Made by a program: the position numbers and the translations under genes. DNA of 64,000 nucleotides from Adiantum capillus-veneris (lineage: Eukaryota; Streptophyta; Polypodiopsida; Polypodiales; Pteridaceae): assembly GCA_014529385.2 (NCBI GenBank), contig CM043969.1:12732648-12796647 (forward strand), in the 5' to 3' direction. Numbering within the stretch: the stretch's first letter is position 1; the number at the start of each line of letters is the position of its first letter. Of the stretch, positions 55,123-64,000 are shown piece after piece. The notes beneath the pieces were generated by a model, which saw only the letters and a program-made list of their open reading frames with translations, made no database searches and was not told the origin of the DNA.

Positions 55123-56275
55123 TGAGCGGGATGAAAACACACAAAGCGCCTCTATAACGACCCGACACACACTGGACATTGAATGATACACACACACACA
55201 CACTATGGGGCACCACTCGGCTTAGACAACACACCTGGCCGAGACAGGGAACACACCTCTGGAGTGAGAGGAGAGAGACTATCCACTTGCCCACTCCACA
55301 CAGACACACACACACACACACACACTCAAAAAACTCAGCTCAACAGAGAGAATTTCTGATGTTTAGATACAAATGAGCTTGGGCCAACACCAATGGGGCA
55401 AACAGCTCACACAATATGGGTAAAAGATACCAGATACAATCACAAACTGGAGCAGAAACTTCGCTCATAGGAGAAACTTACACAGAAAAACAACAGGAAA
55501 AGAGTGAGGAGTTTGGAAAAAATGGACAGCGCCATCGCGTCCAGAACGGCCCAAAACCCCAGTCTACAATGTCAAAGTGCTCAAATCCGCGACCTAGGAT
55601 GAGCAGTTTACGGCCAAAACAGGCTCCAAAATGGGCAAAAACACACCTGCGGCTGTTCCTCCTCTCTTCTCCACGTTTTTTCTGGTCTTCTCTCTGTTTT
55701 TTTTTCAGTTCCCACACTTAGCTTTATTAGTTGGGCACCCTTGGCCTTTTAGATGACCTCAAACGGACCCCGAACAGGCCAAAAACTGACCTCGCAGTGC
55801 ATATTTGTCACCTTTTTGCATCATTCGCACACCTGGCACTCAGCTTTTTTCCAATAATGCATCTCACCACCACGTGAAGTGGCCCCAAAAAGTGGTCCTA
55901 ATGATGACCTTTTTGCATAACTCTCACCAGAAAACACCCACGTTGTGTCGGTCCTCATCCGCGTGCAAATATTGACCTCGTTCGCCCTCCTGACGCCACT
56001 AGATGCCATCTGACGCACCTGCTGACCTCACGTCGTCGGCCCGCGGATAGCTTCCTCGAGAAGTTTTACGCGCTACCAACTTCACTTTATTGTAGAAAAA
56101 ACACAATGGTACTAGTATCGGTGAAAATCGATGCACTATGTACATGCTGTCCTACCTGTACACATGTGGGCCCCACGTAACCACCTGGCTCTGGAAAATG
56201 GGCAATTCTTCATTTGATGCACCATGCATGTATATGTACATATGCGCAATCCCTTGCTCCAAAAAACTCCTGACA
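55123..56275 (-). repeat. Tat element, 5' LTR
   Basis: 1,153 bp and the partner of 47570-48709. It begins TGTCAGGAG at 56275. Most length difference is in (CA)n runs near 55180-55325. Confidence 0.92.
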
Positions 56276-57459
56276 ACGTCAAAAGAAAAGTTATAGTATA
56301 TGAGAGGTAGTAGATGGGATTCGGTGATAGAAGCATTTCATTAATCCTTTCTGGGCCAAAGAGAAACACTATACGTTGTTGAAAGTGTATTTTTTGGCTA
56401 ATCCATACGTTAATTCTAATAGATCGTACATAGTGAAAGCGATAGAAATGATCATCATGTGGGTTATTCATCTAGGATAGTATGTGAGAAATATAGATAT
56501 GAGAGAAGTGAAGAGATGAGAAGTTTCCCTCCCAAGCCCTATTCTTGCCCGTAGGCAATAAGGATACTGCGGGGGAGATGTACCTGTAGCAAAGAGAACC
56601 TAGAGAGGATGAATTACTAAGAATGAGAGAGATAGGTTTGGTTAAGGAGATGAGATTAGATACATATATATATGTTGGATTAGAGATGAAAATGAAAACA
56701 ACAAGAAATCAAGAAAACATCAATGTAGAACACATCTTACTTGAAACCCTTCGGAACCATTATTGATGGGAGAGAGAAGAAGAGGGGAGAATTCAACGTT
56801 GATTGATACGCCAAGTACAACACCTTTTTTTATTAGAGTTGATCTTCCAAGGATAGTGTATAAGAATGGCTAGTCTTCCTCTAGGAGAAAGTGTAGGCTT
56901 GGGCTTATGTTAATGGGGCTAAGTACAATTAGGCATTACTACTCACTCCCTCAAGAATTCCTCTCATCAATGGCTTGAATGCTTGAGTTCCTTTTCAAGG
57001 AAGAAGAGGTCCCCTTTTATAGGTGAAGGGAACCCCAAGGGTTTACACAAGAAGAGAGAGCCAGTGTGAATAGGAATTGGAAAAGTTGGAAATGAGCTGT
57101 CCCTGCATGATGTGGGCAGACTAGGGTCCAATATTTTGATCATATCTCCTCAACCGTGGCGCCAAATATGGGCAGAAACTTCAGCTCACTAGCTACAATT
57201 TTCATTTTAAAATCATTTTCCAATTCGGATTGGAACCTTGTGTAAAAAATTCATCACCTATTGAGCTTTTCCCATAGTATTTTCTGATGGTAGAGTAAGG
57301 ATAGGTTACCCTTGAGAAAAATAATAGATGAGATAGAAGGCTTATTCTTATACTTAAATATGCATATGTACATTATAGGAAAGATAATTATGTATATAAA
57401 AAGTTACAAGATAGATCTTGTAGCATGCGTTCCCATTATGTACGTGTCACAGCACGACA
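56276..57459 (-). repeat. Gypsy-3, 3' LTR (truncated)
   Basis: 1,184 bp. It starts TGTCGTGCTGTGAC at 57459 on the element strand. Its left 275 bases match 63721-64000 of the 5' LTR closely. With the 433 bases present only in the other copy, the full LTR would be about 1.6 kb. Full ends would read TGTCG...CGACA. Confidence 0.85.
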
Positions 57460-57471
57460 TCCACCCCCTCT
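57460..57471 (-). promoter_or_regulatory. Polypurine tract, gypsy-3
   Basis: AGAGGGGGTGGA on the element strand directly precedes the LTR start TGTCGTGC. Confidence 0.8.
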
Positions 57472-58585
57472 AAACCTGCACATCCTCCGGTATGTGCCAC
57501 ATTATTTCTTTCTAAGATCAGCCCTCTTGTGCATCTTCCTTGCTTTCTTCTTCAGTGGATGATTCCAAATCTTCATCTTCACTTTGATCTTTACCTGTGG
57601 TTTTCTCTTCTTCCTCATCAACATCTTCTGGATCATTGTGTCCTCTTCTCTTAAACATTTTGATCCTTTTTCGCATGACTGTGTGCTGGTTTCAAGGCTA
57701 CTATCATACTCCAAAACCCAGTCACCTTTTTCAATTGATTTGTTCCTGAGTCGATGTCGCTTATCAAAGTATTCCTTGTTTTTCAACCTTGCATTTTTGA
57801 GTCGTTCTTTTGCAGCTTCAATGTCTCCAGGTCTTCTCTCTAGCTGCCTTATACACAGTGCAAGGAGATCTTCCCTGCTAAGCCCCTATTGCCAAGGTAG
57901 TACATTCCATGTGGGAATTGTATCTTCAATCGGCATCACTGGCTTTTGACCATACATTAGCTCCGCAGGCATGTAGCCAGTTATTGAGCTATGTGTTGTA
58001 CGATCAGCCCATAAAGCATATGGTAATAGTTTTGGCCACTCACCAACTCTTCCTTCGCAAGCCTTGGCCAAAGCTTTGATGATAGGAGGATGCCCTCTTT
58101 CACTCTTTCCATTGCCTTCAGGGTTGTAAGCTGTAGTAAGAGAAAGCTTGATTCCTAATCTAAAAAGAACTCCCTTGCTTATTCGGCATCCAGTTCACCT
58201 CTTATCTGCAGTGATTTTTCCCACACAACCATAACGGCAAATCACCTCATCAAGAAGGAATTTGCACACAGCTTCTGTGGTTTTAGCTCTTAATGCTCTT
58301 CCTTCAACCTGGTTAGTTATGTCCTCTTCGTGCAAGAACCAAGTATCTCATCTGCCAGAGTCCTAGAGGCATTGTGACTAGATCCACAACCCATTTATAG
58401 TGCACGGCTAGTGGATATGTAGGGTGCAATCCATCATGATGTCGAACATTTGAATACATTTGACAAGTTACACATGACTCTACAAACTGAGATACATCTT
58501 TATACATACCCTTCCACCAGTATTTTTCTTTCAACTTAGAGAAGGTTGCCCACACACACCCTGTGTCCAGCCCATAGACTCTCAT
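57472..58585 (-). pseudogene. Gypsy-3 integrase (broken)
   Basis: The zinc region ends with C-V-T-C-Q (58585-58313). The core follows with V-V-D-L-V-T-M-P (first Asp), I-T-A-D-K (second Asp, near 58210) and N-P-E-G-N-G-K-S-E-R-G-H (Glu, near 58110). The piece at 58071-57886 has P-Y-A-L-W-A-D-R-T-T-H. The C-terminal piece 57786-57502 ends in a Lys-rich tail (K-K-K-A-R-K-M-H-K-R-A). Frame changes occur near 58320, 58200 and 57890. Confidence 0.8.
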
Positions 58586-59250
58586 GAAACTCTTGCATGA
58601 GTTTTACTTGAGTCTCTTTTTTGCATATAACCCGTTGTGGTGTAGCACCCTTTTGTTTAGGATGCTTCCACAAGTAACCATCCTTTAAAAAGGCTTCCAA
58701 TAACAAGCCAATCACCTTCATAAAGCTCTTTCAAGAATGATTCAAGTAGATTAGTCATGCAGACATTGTTACCTTTGACATGAGAGATAGAATAGAACTT
58801 TGTACCTACATCATCTCCCTCATCAATCATTTGTGACTCATCTTCATACATTGCCCTTGATAGCATATCTGCCACTGTATTGTCTTTACCTGCAATGTGC
58901 TTAAACTCGGGATTTAAGGACTTAATGTAGGCAATCCACCGCAACATAGAAATGTCTGGTGTTCAGCAGCTTGTAATCATCCCAAGAAGTGGTAGACAAT
59001 CTGTTTCTACAACCACACATGCACCAATTAGGTATTCTTTTCCACTTTTCAAGGCTGTAACCATACCCCATAACTCTCTCTTTATCTGTGGATAGTTTCT
59101 TTGGCGAGCACTTAGTACCTTTGCTCCAAATCTTACCACATACCTGTGTCCTTCTTTGTCATCTTGCCCTATTACCCATCCAATCCCTGTAGGACTAGTG
59201 TCTACTGTCACAATTACTGGCCTTTGACACTCATATTCTACCTTTCTCAA
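58586..59250 (-). pseudogene. Gypsy-3 RNase H (broken)
   Basis: V-T-V-D-T-S-P-T-G-I-G-W-V-I-G-Q (first Asp), K-R-E-L-W-G (Glu), V-E-T-D-C-L-P-L-L (second Asp) and N-T-V-A-D-M-L-S-R (third Asp) are all present, over two pieces (59250-58963, 58947-58657) separated by a stop or frame change. The segment 58721-58586 leads to the integrase zinc region with E-F-H-E-S-L-W-A-G-H. Confidence 0.85.
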
Positions 59251-59262
59251 AGTTGTTGCTGA

Positions 59263-60380
59263 CTAGAGAAACTCCTTTAGCTTTTTCATGGATTTTACAT
59301 GTGCTTCTATCCATTTAAACTTCTGATTCTTTCTAAGAAGCTGATAAAGAGGATCAGATACATGTGCATAATGTGGAATCCAAATAACATAGAAGACACA
59401 TGCTCCCAGAAACCTTCTAACCTCAGTGATGCTAGTGCACATTTCTTTCATTCTTTGGATGGCATCTACCTTTGTTGGACAAGGTTTCCTACCATATGGC
59501 CCGCACATGTGCCCCACAATAAGCACTTCTTCATTGACACCAAACATAGACTTTTTCCCTGACAATGTAAGATTCACTTCTTCCAACCTAGACAAAATTT
59601 TATCACAATCATTTATGTGATTTACCACAAACCTGCGACATCCCTTGAGATCCAAAGCTTCATCTTTGTCACTTTCTTCACATCCTTTGATAGGCAAATC
59701 ATCAATGAAAGGCATTGTGATTTGAGGAATAAAGTCACGTAAGACCTTATTCATCCCATTCATCATATGTGCAACCGAGTTGGTTGCTCCCTGTGGCAAG
59801 GTACACATCCTTACCAAACCCAAAGGTGTCCTCATAGTTGTCAAGTCTCTGCTTTCGATTGCAAGCTGCAATTGATCATACCCTGAGTAGAGATCCCCCA
59901 TTGAATAGATTTCCCTCCCTGCAAATGCCCTCTACAAACTCATCCACACTTGGACTTGTACCTACATTTCTAATTGTCACCTTGTTCAGTGGTTACATAT
60001 CTTGGATGAAGCGTAGAGAACCATTCTTCTGCAGAACTGTGAACCACCTGTTTTGAGTATGGAGCACAAGAAGGCTCCAAGATTCCCATTTTGATATTCT
60101 CATTCAGTAGCTCTACTAACTTTGGCAAATGAGCCTTTGGAACCGGAATAGGCCGTAGATTCCAAGGCACATGAGGTATTGTGAAAATTACGATAGGAGC
60201 TACAATTGAAGTATCGACACATCCTATCTCATGTGGCTCAAATACAAAAGCCTTACCATGCTTTGAAAGAATTTCTTTGAAGCACTTTGTGTCCTCCTGT
60301 GTTAGAAACTCCTTGCAACCAATCTGCAAGTCTTGGAAAGACTCCTTTGTGAAGGTATGCCCATCTTTTTAGGATTCCTC
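59263..60380 (-). pseudogene. Gypsy-3 reverse transcriptase (broken)
   Basis: The piece 60329-59970 has N-L-R-P-I-P-V-P-K-A-H and L-E-P-S-C-A-P-Y-S, then shifts frame. Palm and thumb are open at 59901-59263: D-L-Y-S-G-Y-D-Q-L-Q-L, T-P-L-G-L-V-R-M, L-P-Q-G-A-T-N-S-V-A-H, catalytic M-P-F-I-D-D-L-P, V-G-H-M-C-G-P-Y-G-R-K-P and R-R-F-L-G-A-C-V-F-Y. The box F-I-D-D-L-P-I-K-G and Q-G-A-T-N-S-V differ from ordinary plant chromoviruses and remind me of a Ty3/gypsy type known in fungi, a memory-based impression. Confidence 0.85.
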
Positions 60381-60859
60381 AAACTTGGTTGTAAAGAAGC
60401 CTGCTCAATCTTTTCCCTGTTGTTGGGTGATAAGGGTGAAGCTACTGGTTTCACCTTCTTTGCTACACTTGTATTTAGTTTCAACATGGACTTCTGGGCC
60501 AACTGTTTGGCTTTCTTTAAAGGCTTCTATTACTTGATACATTTCCATAGAGCAAACTTCCACAACTTCATTTTCAATATGCAAATTAGATCCAATTGTA
60601 GCATCAAGCTCACCCATAGTATCTACAAAAGTAAGTTGTTCACACAAACCCAAAACATTTTCAGTAGGCTCTAGCAACCCACTCTTTTTCATGCCTATTT
60701 GTACATTATGCACATATTGCCTCTCACATCTCTTTAAATCTTCAAGTTTTGTAAAACATACTGATCCATTCTTTGTTACCAAGGATCTCGTTGAAAATGC
60801 TTCACCTATTTTTGGATCAGGCGAGACCCTTTTTCTTTCTGTACCACTGCAATCCCGCT
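60381..60859 (-). pseudogene. Gypsy-3 protease-RT linker
   Basis: An open frame of 125 codons (60782-60405), acidic with no recognised domain, in the expected place between protease and RT. The Met is not a real start. Confidence 0.45.
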
Positions 60860-61444
60860 TTACAATGGTACTTGGCCAAAACCCATCATTTCTCTATGAT
60901 CATGAAACTCTTTGCTCACCTTTGGTAGAGGATGTTCTCTGAGGTTGTCACGATTTCTTTCATGGTTCACACAAACTGTGAGAAATTGGAAAGCTCGTTT
61001 ACCATCTTTGCTACGTATCCTAGCATATGCTGAGCCATCATCCATTACCTTTGTTTCCATTCGAACTCCCACAATGTAGGGTTGTCCAAGGATGAGATGA
61101 TATGAAGATGTATCCTGTACAGAGAAGTTTTGGTCAATCTTTACATCACCTATTGTTACCTTCACAACTGGACATGCTGCATACAATTCACCAGATGAAT
61201 TGTTTGCCACTTTTACCATCCAGCCATGATCTGTGTCCATCGGCCATTTGCACTTGTTGTAGAGACTCTTTGACATTATGTTTATTTCTGAACCATGGTC
61301 AATCAAGGCAACAAATGTCTCTTCAAGATCACCTACCTTGACCAAAGTTTCTGTAGTAGCCCTTGCCCAATGACTTCGTGAATAGTAACTCCTAGGAATA
61401 TCTTCAACTTCTTCATCATCATTTGAGAAATGCACTTGTTTCAC
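60860..61444 (-). pseudogene. Gypsy-3 aspartic protease
   Basis: 194 open codons. The active-site region reads F-V-A-L-I-D-H-G-S-E-I-N-I-M, where D-T-G or D-S-G is usual, so His replaces the Ser/Thr. The protease end reads Y-H-L-I-L-G-Q-P-Y-I. The rest matches a retropepsin in length. His may be a lineage feature or a lesion. Polyprotein cleavage would be its role. Confidence 0.75.
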
Positions 61445-62436
61445 TCTCCCACTAGAATTGGTAGCATCCTACCACAGCTCCATCATTTCTCCTTATTTTG
61501 CAGTTGCATCCCTTGTGTCTTTGAGGTTTCCCCTTCAACCTGTGGACGAGAAACTTCAGCAAGGGTTTGCCTTTCCTCTTGATGATGTCAATGATCTCCT
61601 CATGGAATTCACACTTTGCAATGCCAAGAACTTCTCCCGAAGTAAACTCAATCTTGCTATTCAAGATCCTTTCCTCCAAGACTTTCTTTAAATCTGTAGC
61701 AACCTCAATATTAGATTGTAGTTTATAAGTTGGGCCTTTTGTCTTACCTTTCGTTGGCTCTTTCTTCTTTCCTGTTGTAGACTCCTCCGTGAGTACTTCA
61801 GGTGAGATGCTCCTTGTGTTGAGGGTGTTTGAGAAGGCATTGAGTCGCTTCTTCCCCCACTTCTAGAAGCTCTTTTTGATGGTCCTTCATCAGCATTCTC
61901 ACGTCTGCGCTTCTCTTCTACAATTGCCTCATTTTGTTGGCATTTTGTAATGTAGGCATGCACTGACAATGAGTCCACTGGATCATTCCATCATGTTTCT
62001 AGACATATGCAATCACCTGCTTCATGTAGAATCTCTTTTGTAAGATTTCCCTTTTAGCTAATTGCATGACATTTGGCCAAATTTGACCATGATGGTCACT
62101 CACCTCTTCATCACAAAAATGTTCAATTTCTACTCCATAAGTAGCTGCCTCAACTGAAGAGGTGGCATGCTTAGTTGCCATATCTTCAACTAAGGTTTGC
62201 ATTCCCCCCTTCCCAAAGTTAGTTCTCAAGGGTATACCTGTCTCTCTTAAGTGGATTTTACCATCCTTAAAAAAGACAACATCTTTTGATAAAGCATCAC
62301 TAAAATCATTACAATCCCTTCTTACATGGTCTGTACTATCACACCAAATACATCTATTAACAAACCCTTCTTTGGGTTGTTGTCTTTGCCTAGGAAGTGG
62401 CCCTGATGGTTGGCCTTTTTTCTTCAAGCTTTGCAA
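61445..62436 (-). pseudogene. Gypsy-3 gag C-terminus with CCHC knuckle
   Basis: The open piece 62436-61999 starts with Pro/Gln-rich sequence and has C-I-W-C-D-S-T-D-H-V-R-R-D-C (C-x2-C-x4-H-x4-C). Pieces at 61978-61688 (Arg/Ser-rich) and 61679-61452 follow in other frames. This is the nucleocapsid and linker to protease. Confidence 0.7.
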
Positions 62437-62587
62437 ACTTCACCTTCAAGTCACGCATTCCCTTCACAAGCTCATCTAGCATGGACTCATCAAACTTAGG
62501 AGCGATAAAAGTAGGCTTTACCATTTTGTCAGAAGTTGAGGTGGAAGGACTTGTAGTGTTTACTACCATCTTGTCCCTTCTTCTTTG

Positions 62588-63208
62588 TCATTTGGCAAGA
62601 AGTGAGACAGCACCTTCAACCTCATTCCAGTCGGTCTTTAGTCCTTGCTCAGCATCTTTATCTTCAAGAAGAAGCTCCAAATTTTCTTGAAACTCTTTAC
62701 CTGCATCTTGTAAGAAAAGATCTGTCTTCTCTACATCTAGTGTAGCCCTTTCTGTCCTGGTGAGTTGTGCATAGCGCCGCTCAAATTCCCTAAGTAGCTG
62801 TGTTATTGATAGTCCTTGCTTTGTCTTGACTACCCATTCTAAGAATGTCCTTTTGGTCACTCTCTCAGAGTCCTCCATGAAATATTCCTCCTTTAAAGCT
62901 GCTTTGAGTTCTTCCCAAATTCTCCCATGCCCATGTTTAATTACCCTAACATTCTCTCTAATTTCTGGAGCAACAACTTGCTCAATGCTTTGAATCATCT
63001 CACCTTCTGACACGCGATCCAGCTCCATCTCGTTCACATACTCGCGTAAGTACTTGGTTACATCTTTGCCATTGAACTGATCCATTCTATTGACGACTAC
63101 TTGTATGGCCTTCGTTGCTAAAATCTCCCTTCTTTCAATGGCATGTTGGTGTTGCATGAACATTGCAAATGCTTGAAACATTTGCACTGTTGCTGAGTCA
63201 AAATGCAT
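62588..63208 (-). CDS. Gypsy-3 gag (capsid part)
   Basis: 206 open codons. M-D-Q-F-N-G-K-D-V-T-K-Y-L near residues 62-74 resembles the F-x-G motif at the start of plant and fungal gag capsid domains. Further on are E-E-L-K-A-A-L-K-E-E-Y-F and L-R-E-F-E-R-R-Y-A-Q-L, typical retrotrans_gag helices. It ends at a stop, and the knuckle part continues in another frame after about 150 bases. ATG 63208 lies 59 bases past the PBS and is a plausible true start. Confidence 0.8.
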   Translation of the reverse strand: MHFDSATVQMFQAFAMFMQHQHAIERREILATKAIQVVVNRMDQFNGKDVTKYLREYVNEMELDRVSEGEMIQSIEQVVAPEIRENVRVIKHGHGRIWEELKAALKEEYFMEDSERVTKRTFLEWVVKTKQGLSITQLLREFERRYAQLTRTERATLDVEKTDLFLQDAGKEFQENLELLLEDKDAEQGLKTDWNEVEGAVSLLAK

Positions 63209-63266
63209 ACCCGTTGCTCAACATGATCACCCATGGTTATCCACAAAATCTCACCCTGGCAGTTTC

Positions 63267-63281
63267 GCGTCGGGTTCACCA
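63267..63281 (-). promoter_or_regulatory. Primer binding site candidate, gypsy-3
   Basis: The element strand reads TGGTGAACCCGACGC six bases after the 5' LTR end. I cannot assign the tRNA with confidence. Confidence 0.6.
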
Positions 63282-63287
63282 AAAATA

Positions 63288-64000
63288 TGTCGAGAAATTT
63301 GTGGTCTTGCCAGGAAAGCACCGGGCTTATGGCTTTGAGAGTTTGTGAGAGAAATCAACAAAAACTATATGAAGGAGTTAAACCATAGATGCCATGAAGA
63401 CTAGGGTTCGGAAAGAAGTTCAATCAAAGAAGACTCACTCTTTCTCTCTTGCACTCACACACACAAAGAAAGAACACAAAAGAGAATGTCAAAACAATAC
63501 GAAAATGAAAACATCAAGGCTATGGTCATATCGTATCATGGGTAATATGAAAGGGTTAATAGATGAGCAAATGGAATTCAATCTTGGCTGACCAAATAGG
63601 CTACGAATTGTTCTTTGGAATTGTAGTTTTGTGCTTACCATAATATATATATTTTGTCTAGTGATTGGGATTAATTGTGCGTACAAATCCTCTTGGTTCA
63701 TAGCAAGATAAGTACGCTTACGTCAAAAGAGAAGTTATAGTCTATGAGAGGTAGTATGATGGGATCCGGTGATAGAAGTATTTCATTAAGCCTTTCTGGG
63801 CTAAAGAGAAACACTATACGTTGTTGAAAGTGTATTTTTCGGCTAATCCATACGTTAATTCCAATAGACCGTACAGAGTGAAAGCGATAGAAATGATCAT
63901 CATGTGGGTTATTCATCTAGGATAGTATGTGAGAAATATAGATATGAGAGAAGTGAAGAGATGAGAAGTTTCCCTCCCAAGCCCTATTCTTGCCCTAGGC
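63288..64000 (-). repeat. Gypsy-3, 5' LTR (runs off the window)
   Basis: The inner end on the element strand is TTTCTCGACA at 63288. From 63721 to 64000 it matches 56276-56555. The start of this LTR lies beyond the window. Confidence 0.85.

Larger units (their letters stand above)
47570..56275 (-). mobile_element. Tat-type Ty3/gypsy retrotransposon with dual RNase H
   Basis: An 8.7-kb element between two LTRs of about 1.14 and 1.15 kb, read right to left: PBS, leader, gag, protease, RT, RNase H, second RNase H, integrase and PPT. The additional plant/archaeal-type RNase H between RNase H and integrase is the hallmark of the Tat lineage. It has frameshifts in gag and between protease and RT and RNase H, but the last 820 codons are open. 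The five bases outside the two LTRs differ (CGCTG and ACGTC), so no target duplication is visible. Confidence 0.9.
56276..64000 (-). mobile_element. Gypsy-3: divergent Ty3/gypsy retrotransposon
   Basis: Order right to left: 5' LTR (from beyond the window to 63288), PBS, gag, knuckle, protease, RT, RNase H, integrase, PPT and 3' LTR. The integrase-last order is gypsy type. The 3' LTR lacks its last 433 bases or so: it starts at 56276 where the Tat LTR ends, at the position equivalent to about 63720 of the 5' LTR. Many stops and frame changes show decay. Confidence 0.85.

Noticed and set aside
56136-56471. Open frame starting M-N-N-P-H-D-D, also at 63698-63916
   Set aside because: It is present twice only because both lie in gypsy-3 LTRs. 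One copy runs into the Tat LTR, so it is not a coherent gene.

Overview
The window looks like nuclear DNA of a vascular plant from a repeat-dense, gene-poor region. I found no host gene, tRNA, rRNA or CRISPR array. Almost everything recognisable belongs to LTR retrotransposons: Ty1/copia elements with tRNA-Met-type primer binding sites (PBS), a Ty3/gypsy element of the Tat type with a second RNase H, an unusual second Ty3/gypsy lineage, and a non-autonomous family with a tRNA-Asp PBS. One hAT DNA-transposase pseudogene is also present. The density of nested, decayed elements suggests a large-genome plant such as a fern or gymnosperm, but this is inference and the species cannot be fixed from the sequence.

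Layout. 1-2893: 3'-truncated copia-1 (+). 2894-5360: decayed sequence with an unrecognised gag-like remnant. 5361-14941: minus-strand copy 1 of a non-autonomous family, here called the YDG family. 15052-22303: nearly intact copia A (-) with 212-bp LTRs and a GAGAG target duplication, inserted into an older plus-strand element (14942-15051 and 22304 to about 25280). 25447-28955: copia C (-), the same family as copia-1. 29250-30875: hAT transposase pseudogene (-). 30876-34405: decayed sequence. 34411-44493: complete YDG copy 2 (+) with both LTRs, PBS, polypurine tract (PPT) and GTCAT target duplication. 44586-44738: short LTR plus PBS of another element. 44739-47569: degenerate copia B (-). 47570-56275: Tat-type gypsy (-) with 1.1-kb LTRs. 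56276-64000: a divergent gypsy, gypsy-3 (-), whose 5' LTR runs off the window.

The most unusual content is the YDG family. Each copy has LTRs of about 0.9 kb, a leader of about 2.5-2.7 kb with pyrimidine-rich then A-rich blocks, and a long decayed coding region. That region has many short Y-x-D-x-x-G-x-x-Y motifs, a CCHC-like knuckle with one extra residue, two retropepsin-like segments lacking the catalytic D-T/S-G in both copies, and C-terminal I-W-x-P motifs. I see no reverse transcriptase, RNase H or integrase in either copy, so the family probably depends on enzymes supplied in trans.

The second notable feature is a leader module of several hundred bases just upstream of gag. It is recognisably shared by copia A, copia B and the Tat gypsy element, that is, between two retrotransposon superfamilies.
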